A DNA stretch of 64,000 bases from contig CAJUCN010000008.1 in the NCBI GenBank assembly GCA_910585005.1, positions 1 through 64,000 on the forward strand, given 5' to 3'. The notes beneath the pieces are model-generated. The model did no database searches and had not been told where the DNA came from. It saw only the letters and a list, made by a program, of their open reading frames with translations. Positions 17,615-24,727 of this stretch are shown here, piece by piece. Each line of letters opens with the position of its first letter. The first letter of the stretch is position 1. This DNA is from an uncultured Lachnospiraceae bacterium. GTDB taxonomy: Bacteria; Bacillota; Clostridia; Lachnospirales; Lachnospiraceae. The translations under genes were made by a program, and so were the position numbers.

Positions 17615-18496
17615 TTATTCCCGGTAATTTTTTCGGATAAATGGTTTTTCAATCTTCGTATCAAGGAGAGGCCCGTATTTTTGGGGATGGCGGTAGGCAT
17701 TGCCATGCACTTCATGCTCCCGGTAACGGCGAAGCTGGTCTAAATCGAGTTCGGCAACATAGATGCCTTCTTTTTCATCCGCCTGCAAAATGCACATATC
17801 CCTGGAACCATCCAATTCAGGAAGGTAGGCAACGCCGTCAAAAACACTGGAACCGCCATTACAGTCGGGAACGGCTTCCGGGTAGTTGCAGGTGGCAATT
17901 GCCAGCATATTTTCGTAAGCCCTGGCGCGGAGCTGGGAGAGGCGGTTGATTTCCATAGGACAAGCGTTTGGAACGAGGATAAGTTCTGCGCCCTTGAGCA
18001 TTAAGAGCCTGGCGCTTTCAGGAAATTCCCGGTCGTAGCAGATCATTGCCCCAACGATCACCTCTCCGCAGGAAGTATCAAGGGTGGTGACATGAAATTC
18101 TTCGCCGGGTTTTAGGTTCCGCTCTACATCAAAGTCGCAGGTATGAACCTTGGCGTAAGTAAATTGCCGTTTTCCTGATCTGTCAAAAAGGATCAGGGAA
18201 TTGCGGGGGTCGCCTTCCGTTTTTTCCAGGAAGGTAATACCGATCGCCATGTCAAGTTCCCTGGCCAGGTTTCCAAATGCACGGACAAAATCACTGTCAG
18301 CAGGAACCGCTTCTGCTTTCCATTCATCGACGGGACGATCGTAGATGTGATATCCATTGCTCCACATTTCAGGAAAGAGAGCGATATCGGCATCCAGTTC
18401 TTTTGCTCTTTGGCAATAATGGATTCCTTTTTCGAGGTTTTCGTTTAAAGTGCCGCAAGGATTGATTTGCAGCAAAGCTATTTTTAACAGATTCAT
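17615..18496 (-). CDS. Carbon-nitrogen hydrolase (nitrilase superfamily)
   Basis: This 293-residue cytoplasmic amidase-type enzyme cleaves a C-N bond. The catalytic triad is visible: Glu in ALFPEMWSNG (residue 43), Lys in TYAKVHTCDF, and Cys in MICYDREFPESARLL. The last motif is followed by the classic KGAELILVPNACP. Length and spacing fit N-carbamoyl-putrescine or omega-amidase-like members, but the substrate is open. It begins at an ATG behind GGGGGTAG. It diverges from the PadR gene, and the 140 bases between them hold the PadR promoter. Confidence 0.88.
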   Translation of the reverse strand: MNLLKIALLQINPCGTLNENLEKGIHYCQRAKELDADIALFPEMWSNGYHIYDRPVDEWKAEAVPADSDFVRAFGNLARELDMAIGITFLEKTEGDPRNSLILFDRSGKRQFTYAKVHTCDFDVERNLKPGEEFHVTTLDTSCGEVIVGAMICYDREFPESARLLMLKGAELILVPNACPMEINRLSQLRARAYENMLAIATCNYPEAVPDCNGGSSVFDGVAYLPELDGSRDMCILQADEKEGIYVAELDLDQLRRYREHEVHGNAYRHPQKYGPLLDTKIEKPFIRKNYRE

Positions 18497-18575
18497 GATT
18501 CTACCCCCATTTGTTTATCATATTGTTTCATTATACAATGCTTTTGAGGGAAAGGAAATAGAAGTCGTAAAGGAC

Positions 18576-18628
18576 TTGACTTTTTCATACACTCATTTTA
18601 CTATATACTTAGTTATACATAGTATATG
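18576..18628 (+). promoter_or_regulatory. Promoter and dyad upstream of PadR gene
   Basis: TTGACT (18576-18581) and TACTAT (18599-18604) are 17 bases apart, a good sigma-A promoter. Overlapping and following the -10 box is an AT-rich dyad (ATATAC at 18603-18608 mirrored by GTATAT near 18622). PadR proteins commonly repress their own promoters through such dyads, so autoregulation is inferred. Confidence 0.7.
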
Positions 18629-18638
18629 GGGTATGTCT

Positions 18639-18974
18639 ATGAATGAAAAATATGAACGGCAAATGAAAAAGGGCGTTTTGGACATGCTTGTCCTGAAACT
18701 GTTGGAATCGGAGTCTAAGTATGGGTATCAGATCATACAGGAAATGAAGGAAAAGAGCGGGGAAATCTTTTTACTTAAGGATGGCACGCTGTATCCGATT
18801 CTTTACCGTTTGGAGGAGGACGGTCTGGTAGTAAGCAAATGGAGGGAACCAATAGGGCGGCAGGTGCCCAGAAAATACTACCAAATCACTGCAAGCGGAA
18901 AGCAGACGCTTGGGCAGATCCAGGCAAGATGGAAACAGATATCTGATGGAATCAAAAAGATCATGGAGGAATAA
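18639..18974 (+). CDS. PadR-family transcriptional regulator
   Basis: This 111-residue winged-helix repressor has the PadR core MKKGVLDMLVLKLL...YGYQIIQEM, then LKDGTLYPILYRLEEDGLV and a basic wing (GRQVPRKYYQIT). The ATG at 18639 is preferred because a GGGG ribosome site ends 7 bases before it; another ATG two codons upstream is possible, and a longer frame reaching 18450 would run through the promoter. The gene ends 3 bases before a HAAS-domain membrane protein. This pairing is widespread in Firmicutes, where PadR controls the linked membrane gene. Confidence 0.9.
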   Translation: MNEKYERQMKKGVLDMLVLKLLESESKYGYQIIQEMKEKSGEIFLLKDGTLYPILYRLEEDGLVVSKWREPIGRQVPRKYYQITASGKQTLGQIQARWKQISDGIKKIMEE

Positions 18975-18977
18975 GTT

Positions 18978-19628
18978 ATGACGGCAAAGCAATATGTAAA
19001 TGCAATTGTAAAGAAGATCAGATGTGATGGGAAGAAAAAGAAAGACATTAGGCAACAGCTATTGGCGGATGTCAACGCAAGGGTGTCTCATGGCGAAACA
19101 CTGGGAGATGTAATTTCAAAAATGGGTGGTGTAAATGAAATTGCAGACGGATTTAATGAAACTATCTCTGAAAAGGAACAGAAGAAGTATAAAAGAAATA
19201 AAATGCTTAGGAATGCTGGGTTGATTTTGCTGTTATTAACGGCACTGTCCGGCCTGACTTACTGGAAAATGCCCAAAGCATCAGCCATAGAAGAAAGTAG
19301 GTATTTTGATAAGGCGCAAGTGGAAACAGTCATGAAGGAGACGGTGGAGCAGATAGATGCGGAGGAGTTTGATAGGTTGAAAAAGAGCTCTATTTCAAAA
19401 ATGGAGCAGTTTTTGAATCAAGAAGAAATGGCAAAAGTGAGAAGCCAAGTGTCAGAAGGCGATTGGGGACAAAGGAAGAATTTCGGGCCTGCTTATATTG
19501 CAGAGCTGTCACAGGGAAACGATCATTTTGCGGTAGGGGAGATCACAGTTGCTTACGAAAATGTCAGTGTCACCTACAGGCTTACTTTTGATCAGGATAT
19601 GCGTTTGGCAGGGCTTTATGTGAGGTAG
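18978..19628 (+). CDS. HAAS-domain membrane protein, PadR partner
   Basis: This 216-residue protein is translated directly after PadR. The N-terminal about 65 residues are a helical, Lys-rich HAAS-like segment (MTAKQYVNAIVKKI...GVNEIADGFN) typical of PadR-linked genes. One membrane helix follows at about residues 76-93 (AGLILLLLTALSGLTY), then an extracytoplasmic DUF3887-like domain (about 120-216) with a repeated KSSISKMEQFL...TYRLTFDQD pattern. It likely senses envelope conditions or acts with an unseen transporter; this is inference from the pairing. A strong terminator lies 50 bases after the stop. Confidence 0.7.
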   Translation: MTAKQYVNAIVKKIRCDGKKKKDIRQQLLADVNARVSHGETLGDVISKMGGVNEIADGFNETISEKEQKKYKRNKMLRNAGLILLLLTALSGLTYWKMPKASAIEESRYFDKAQVETVMKETVEQIDAEEFDRLKKSSISKMEQFLNQEEMAKVRSQVSEGDWGQRKNFGPAYIAELSQGNDHFAVGEITVAYENVSVTYRLTFDQDMRLAGLYVR

Positions 19629-19678
19629 GTCCTGTAAATGGAGTCAGCCCGTTGATTTCCAATTCAAAATAGAAACCA

Positions 19679-19726
19679 GCCCATAGGACAGTCAGTTGGA
19701 AGAATTGCTGTTCTATGGGCTTTTTT
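19679..19726. terminator. Intrinsic terminator
   Basis: The arms GCCCATAGGACAG (19679-19691) and CTGTTCTATGGGC (19708-19720) pair with one G-T, followed by six T. It ends the PadR-HAAS transcript and lies just after the 3' end of the minus-strand glucosidase gene, so it separates convergent units. Confidence 0.88.
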
Positions 19727-19739
19727 AGTAAAAGTGCGG

Positions 19740-21407
19740 CTACTTCCGGGAAAGCACGAAGGCTTCATAGGGCTTAAGAGTGATCTCTTGCAGGTCATAG
19801 GTATTTGACATATTAGAAATCAGGCAGGGTGCAGCCACAAATTCGTCGGGGATTGTAAAGGCGCTGTCCCGGTCCGTAAAGTTGCAGACTACGAATAATT
19901 TTTCCTGATCGAAAGTCCTGGTGAAGACAAACAATTCTTCACTGTTTTCTAAGAGCAATTGATAGTTTCCGTATACGATGACCGGGTGTTCCTTCCGGAG
20001 CGCGATCAACTTTTTATAATAGTGGAATACGGAATCAGGGTCTGCAGTCTGCGCCTTGGCATTAATCTCTTTATAATTGGGGTTCACAGCGATCCAGGGT
20101 GTGCCTGTGGTAAACCCGGCATGTAAGGTGTCATCCCACTGGACGGGAGTCCTGGCGTTATCGCGGCTGCGGGCAATGATGCAGGGCCAGAATTCTTCAT
20201 GGGACAAGGGGCCTTCCTGGCACCATTCCCGGTAGGCATTGATGCTTTCAATATCCCGGAAATCGTCTGGGCTTTGAAAGGGATAATTTGTCATCCCCAG
20301 TTCCTCCCCTTGATAAATATAGGGGGTGCCTTGCAGCATATGAAGACAGGTGGCAAGCATTTTGGCGGAAACCTCACGGTATGCAGGACGGTCGTCGCCA
20401 AAACGGGAAACGGCTCTTGGCTGGTCATGATTATCCCAAAACAGGCTGTTCCATGCCTTTCCATATAATTCCGTCTGCCAGCGGGATAGGGCCTTTTTTA
20501 AAGCGGTAAGGGGAGTCCGCTGGTCACTCCATTTTCCGTATTTTCCGCCAAGATCCACATGGTCAAATTGAAATACCATATTTAATTCATGGGTGTCTTC
20601 CCCGGCATACTGCTTTGCCAGTTCGGGAGTTACCCCGGATGTTTCCCCTACGGTCATAATGTCGTACTTGGACAGGACTTTTTCATTCATTTCCTGGAGG
20701 TATTGATGAACATGAGGACCGTGGATGCAGTAAGGGCCGAAATCGCCATATAAGCCGTTTACCTTTCCGTCGGGCATTTCCTTTGTCTTGGAGATCATGC
20801 TGATCACGTCCATGCGGAAACCGTCAATGCCTTTGTCGCACCACCATGTCATCATAGTAAAGACCTCTTTGCGGACTTGGGGATTATCCCAGTTCAAATC
20901 CGGCTGCTTTTTTGAAAATAGATGTAAATAGTACATGGAAGTGTTTGCATCATACTGCCATGCGGAACCGCCAAAACAAGAGCCCCAGTTGTTGGGAGGC
21001 GTCTGGGGATCCTGGCCTTCCCGCCAGATATAATAATCCCGGTAGTCATTGTCGATAGATTTTTTGCTCTCGACGAACCATTGATGCTCATCGGAAGTGT
21101 GATTCACTACCAGATCCATCACAATCCGAATGCCTCTTTCATGGGCGGCAGCCAACAGTTCATCGAAGTCTTCCATAGATCCAAATTCTTCCATGATCGC
21201 CTGATAGTCGCTGATGTCGTAACCATTGTCGTCGTTTGGGGATTGATAGACGGGGGAAAGCCAAATAACATCGATCCCCAAATATTTTAAGTAGTCCAGC
21301 CTGCTGATGATCCCTTGCAGATCGCCAATGCCATCCCCGTTGCTGTCCATAAAGCTGCGGGGGTAAATCTGATAAATGACTGCTTCTTTCCACCAAGTTC
21401 TGTTCAT
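19740..21407 (-). CDS. GH13 oligo-1,6-glucosidase-like alpha-glucosidase
   Basis: This cytoplasmic alpha-glucosidase (555 residues) removes glucose from the non-reducing end of isomaltooligosaccharides or limit dextrins. All GH13 regions are present: DLVVNHTSDEH, the nucleophile in GFRMDVIS (Asp200), the acid in TVGETSG and WDNHDQPR. The QPDLNW motif marks the oligo-1,6-glucosidase subfamily. The residue after the nucleophile is Val, which in this subfamily favours alpha-1,6 bonds. It starts at an ATG behind GAGGAGAAT, about 80 bases after a second GH13 gene in the same minus-strand operon, which is headed by an AraC regulator. Confidence 0.92.
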   Translation of the reverse strand: MNRTWWKEAVIYQIYPRSFMDSNGDGIGDLQGIISRLDYLKYLGIDVIWLSPVYQSPNDDNGYDISDYQAIMEEFGSMEDFDELLAAAHERGIRIVMDLVVNHTSDEHQWFVESKKSIDNDYRDYYIWREGQDPQTPPNNWGSCFGGSAWQYDANTSMYYLHLFSKKQPDLNWDNPQVRKEVFTMMTWWCDKGIDGFRMDVISMISKTKEMPDGKVNGLYGDFGPYCIHGPHVHQYLQEMNEKVLSKYDIMTVGETSGVTPELAKQYAGEDTHELNMVFQFDHVDLGGKYGKWSDQRTPLTALKKALSRWQTELYGKAWNSLFWDNHDQPRAVSRFGDDRPAYREVSAKMLATCLHMLQGTPYIYQGEELGMTNYPFQSPDDFRDIESINAYREWCQEGPLSHEEFWPCIIARSRDNARTPVQWDDTLHAGFTTGTPWIAVNPNYKEINAKAQTADPDSVFHYYKKLIALRKEHPVIVYGNYQLLLENSEELFVFTRTFDQEKLFVVCNFTDRDSAFTIPDEFVAAPCLISNMSNTYDLQEITLKPYEAFVLSRK

Positions 21408-21490
21408 TATTCTCCTCTTTTCTGCGCCGGATGCAGAGCCTGGCCCTGAGGCAGGACATTGCGGATGCAGCGCGGCATATACATGTTCGG

Positions 21491-23155
21491 TTACAGTTCT
21501 AAGATCACTACCTGATATCCATGAAGGGAAAGGACAGGGCCTTCCAGAGAAAGATCAGGGTAATTGTTTAGTAATACGTTACAAGAAGCGGAGGGAAGTG
21601 TGACGGCCTGCTCTTGTTTTTGATAATTTCCTACTACCAGCAGCGTCTTGTCACCTTTCCGGTAGTATGCCATCAAATTGTGCCGGTTTTCCCAAAGGGG
21701 TTCTAAAGCGCCATATACGATAGTTTCCTTATATACAGGATCCTTACGCAGGGCAATCAGTTTTTTGTAAAAATTCCATACAGAATCCGGGTCGTCTAGT
21801 TGGGAGGCGGCATTGATGGAAGTGTAATTGGGGTTGACCCGTAACCAGGGGGTTCCGGTAGTAAATCCGGCGTTTGGCTGGGCGTTCCACTGCATAGGCG
21901 TGCGTGCGTTATCCCGGCTGAACTTAGAAACCGCTTTCAGGGCGTCCTGGGGGGAAAGGCCAGCCTCCAGGGCAACCCGGTATTCCTCATGGGAGGAAAT
22001 ATCATCCACCTGATCCATGGAGGTAAAAGGAATATTTTCCATTCCTAATTCCTGTCCCTGGTAAATGAAAGGAAGTCCCCGCAGCATAAAATTCAACGCT
22101 GCCAGCATTTTTTTGCTCTCCGGGCAGCAATCCCCATCCGGGATATAGCGGCTGACGCCCCGGGGTTCATCATGGTTTTCGATGATATTGGATAAAAAGC
22201 CAATATTACCGATCTTTGCCTGGGACTCGAAGCAGCATCTTTTGTAGTCATCCGGAGTAATGGGACGGCAGTCGTACCAGCCTTTTTCGCTGCCTCCAAA
22301 GATGGTTTCATTAAAATCAAACATACTGGAAAAATAGCCGTTATCACCAATAAAATCCGGCAATTCTTCCGGTTTTTCATTGAACACTTCACCGACGGAA
22401 AAGGCGTCATGCTTTTGAAAAGTCCGATCCCGCATTTCCCCCAGAAATTCTCCAATGCCTTTGGCCTGCGAAAGCATGGCGCCCATGCTGCACAGCCCGT
22501 CTGCACGATCCGGTTCATAGTCACAAAAAGGCAGGGCTTTTTTGATGTTCATGATGGCGTCGATGCGGAAACCGCTAAGCCCTTTATCCAGCCACCAGTT
22601 GATGTTTTTGTAAACTTCTTCCCGGAGCTGGGGATTTTCCCAGTTAAGATCCGGCTGTTTTTTATGAAAGACATGAAGATACTGTTTGTTGGTGCCGGGC
22701 AGATCTTCCCATACGGATCCGCCAAAATAGGAACGCCAGTTGGTAGGGAGCTTTCCTTCCTGCTTTTCTCTCAGATAAAAGAAATTTCCATATTTTCCGT
22801 CCGGATCCTGACAGGCTTTTTGAAACCATTCATGTTCATCGGAGCAATGGTTTACCACCAGATCCATCAACAGGTACATATTTCTCTTTTTGGTTTCGGC
22901 AATCAGTTCCATCATATCATCCATGGTGCCAAAGCGGGGGTCTATATCGTAGTAATCAGAGATATCATATCCCTGATCCGCCAGGGGAGAGCGGTAACAT
23001 GGAGAAAGCCAGATGATATCCACACCCAGGTCGCGCAGATAATCCAGTTTACTGATAATACCGGGGATGTCGCCGATGCCATCGCCGTTGGAATCATAAA
23101 AGCTTTTGGGGTAAATTTGATAAGCTACTTTGTCGTGCCACCACTTCTTGATCAT
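21491..23155 (-). CDS. GH13 alpha-glucosidase (probably alpha-1,4)
   Basis: This is the second intracellular alpha-glucosidase of the operon (555 residues from the ATG at 23155, chosen because GGAGG lies 7 bases upstream and the protein then begins MIKKWWHDKVAYQIYPKSF like its relatives). GH13 motifs are DLVVNHCSDEH, GFRIDAIM (nucleophile Asp199), SVGEVFNEK and ENHDEPR, with QPDLNW. The residue after the nucleophile is Ala rather than Val, as in strictly alpha-1,4-acting Bacillus/Geobacillus glucosidases. Together with the downstream enzyme it would cover both linkages of starch breakdown products. Specificity is inferred from this one position. Confidence 0.9.
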   Translation of the reverse strand: MIKKWWHDKVAYQIYPKSFYDSNGDGIGDIPGIISKLDYLRDLGVDIIWLSPCYRSPLADQGYDISDYYDIDPRFGTMDDMMELIAETKKRNMYLLMDLVVNHCSDEHEWFQKACQDPDGKYGNFFYLREKQEGKLPTNWRSYFGGSVWEDLPGTNKQYLHVFHKKQPDLNWENPQLREEVYKNINWWLDKGLSGFRIDAIMNIKKALPFCDYEPDRADGLCSMGAMLSQAKGIGEFLGEMRDRTFQKHDAFSVGEVFNEKPEELPDFIGDNGYFSSMFDFNETIFGGSEKGWYDCRPITPDDYKRCCFESQAKIGNIGFLSNIIENHDEPRGVSRYIPDGDCCPESKKMLAALNFMLRGLPFIYQGQELGMENIPFTSMDQVDDISSHEEYRVALEAGLSPQDALKAVSKFSRDNARTPMQWNAQPNAGFTTGTPWLRVNPNYTSINAASQLDDPDSVWNFYKKLIALRKDPVYKETIVYGALEPLWENRHNLMAYYRKGDKTLLVVGNYQKQEQAVTLPSASCNVLLNNYPDLSLEGPVLSLHGYQVVILEL

Positions 23156-23290
23156 AAGGATACCTCCATTTTCACGGGTTTTCATACATGCTCTTATGCA
23201 GGCTAAAAGGCGCCGCCTTGTGCCTGATATCTTTATTTTAATGACAAAGAAGATGGATGTCTTGCGTTTCTTTGATTAAAAAATGCGAAT

Positions 23291-24208
23291 TTATGACTTT
23301 TTGCGATATTGTAAGGGCGTAGTACCCGTATACTTGCGGAATTCCCGGAGAAAGCTCCCTAAATGGCTGCAGCCGCATTCCAGGCAGACTTCCGTGACAG
23401 GAAGATCCGTTTCCTCTAAGAGGCGTCTGGCCTGGCGGATACGGTATTCGTTTACATATTCCATGGGGGAACGGCCGATTGCCTTTTTAAAGAAACGGCA
23501 AAAGTATTGTTCGTTCAAATTGATCTGTTTTGCAAGATCGGATATGCAGATCTTTTCTTTGTAGTTGTCTTTGATATAGGTAAGGATTGTTTTGATGCTC
23601 TCCACCCGTTTGTCCGTGTTTTTCTCCGTAGGCACAAACAATTGACATTGGGAGAGTGTGGCAAAGATGCCCAGCAAGGAGGACTTGATAAATAACTGGC
23701 AGGTCAGGTCATCGGTGACTGCGCCATCATTCATAGAATCATCTTCGGAAAACGTTCTTCCGAAGGAGTGCATGATATCCGTAAAAGCACTTCTAATAGG
23801 GGTAAATGCAGGATGACCGGGTAAAAGACAGCGCGGAAAAAGCAGCCTGCCGTTTTGGATAGGGCGGATCAGGCGGATTTGTGCTTCGTCATAGGAATCA
23901 AAGTTTATGAGATCAGGAGAAAAAACCACGGCATCTTCCCAATGTCTGTGAGGGGATTCCGTGATAATGCTGTGCAGTTCTCCAGGGTTAATAAAGTACA
24001 GGCATTCCGAGTCAATGGAAAAGGATTCCATATTGATCTCCAGCCGGAATTTTCCGCCGGAAAAATACAAGATTTCCGCTTCCTCATGCCAGTGGTGTTT
24101 GACTAACGTTCCTTTTCCGGCAAATTGTGTGCGGTAGATGGCACAGGGAAAAGACTTGGTTCCATGGGGGCGGATTTCTTTCAGGATTGATGGTTGAGGC
24201 TGTTCCAT
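23291..24208 (-). CDS. AraC-family transcriptional regulator
   Basis: This 305-residue regulator has an N-terminal cupin sensor (HWHEEAEILYFSGG...YFINPGELHSI) and a C-terminal pair of AraC helix-turn-helix motifs (ICISDLAKQINLNEQYFCRFFKKAIGRSPMEYV and PVTEVCLECGCSHLGSFLREFRKYTG). The ATG at 24206-24208 is chosen for its GGAGACGACC ribosome site; a longer frame upstream has none. It lies 135 bases before the two glucosidase genes on the same strand and very likely controls them in response to a sugar. The intergenic 23156-23290 may hold its target. Confidence 0.9.
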   Translation of the reverse strand: MEQPQPSILKEIRPHGTKSFPCAIYRTQFAGKGTLVKHHWHEEAEILYFSGGKFRLEINMESFSIDSECLYFINPGELHSIITESPHRHWEDAVVFSPDLINFDSYDEAQIRLIRPIQNGRLLFPRCLLPGHPAFTPIRSAFTDIMHSFGRTFSEDDSMNDGAVTDDLTCQLFIKSSLLGIFATLSQCQLFVPTEKNTDKRVESIKTILTYIKDNYKEKICISDLAKQINLNEQYFCRFFKKAIGRSPMEYVNEYRIRQARRLLEETDLPVTEVCLECGCSHLGSFLREFRKYTGTTPLQYRKKS

Positions 24209-24283
24209 AAGGTCGTCTCCTTTGTTCACTGAGGGTAAAGTAACATGGTGTAATAGAAAAGTCAATGTATTTTTACTGCCTTC

Positions 24284-24334
24284 TTGACAATATCAGTCTA
24301 TTGCAATAAACTATATATAATCTATTGGTATAGA
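24284..24334 (+). promoter_or_regulatory. Promoter and dyad of BlaI/BlaR-like operon
   Basis: TTGACA (24284-24289) and TAAACT (24307-24312) are spaced 17 bases. A dyad TCTAT-TGGT-ATAGA lies at 24321-24334 just downstream, with a related GTCTATT upstream at 24295. Such a site over the transcription start would suit autorepression by the BlaI-type repressor encoded next. Confidence 0.65.
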
Positions 24335-24364
24335 CCAAAGCAAAAAACGGTAGGAGGGAAATTT

Positions 24365-24727
24365 ATGGCAGAAAAAGTCTTTGAAGGAGAGTATCGGTTT
24401 TTAAGTATTCTTTGGGAAACGGAACCCATAGCAAGCCCGGAATTGGTCAAGTTATGCAACGACAATCTGGGATGGAAAAAGTCTACGACATATACGGTAA
24501 TCAAGAAACTGGCGGATAAGGGAATGGTGAAAAACGAAAATACGATGGTGTCTGCCCTGGTCACAAAAGCGGAGGTGGACAAATGGCAGAGTGAAGAGTT
24601 GCTACAGCGTACCAGCAAGGGGAATATCCCTGTCTTTTTGGCTGCTTTTTTAAAAGACCGGAAACTGTCCAAAGCAGATATAGATAGTATCCGCCGGATC
24701 ATTGATGAGGCGGAGGAGGAAGAATGA
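24365..24727 (+). CDS. BlaI/MecI/CopY-family repressor
   Basis: This 120-residue winged-helix repressor (EYRFLSILWETEPIASPELVKL...GWKKSTTYTVIKKLADKGMV) has the family-typical DNA-binding half and a helical C-terminal dimer arm ending in a Glu-rich tail. The ATG at 24365 follows AGGAGGG; the longer frame from 24284 would begin inside the promoter. It overlaps the next gene by 4 bases, the classic BlaI-BlaR arrangement in which the membrane protease cleaves the repressor on stimulation. The signal need not be a beta-lactam. Confidence 0.9.
   Translation: MAEKVFEGEYRFLSILWETEPIASPELVKLCNDNLGWKKSTTYTVIKKLADKGMVKNENTMVSALVTKAEVDKWQSEELLQRTSKGNIPVFLAAFLKDRKLSKADIDSIRRIIDEAEEEE

Noticed and set aside
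18450..18638. Longer PadR protein starting at 18450
   Set aside because: The extension would be translated across the promoter and into the divergent nitrilase gene start; it has no ribosome site and is not conserved in PadR proteins.
22409..23206. 265-codon open frame on the plus strand opposite the second GH13 gene
   Set aside because: It mirrors the glucosidase in antisense; the opposite strand carries all GH13 catalytic motifs.
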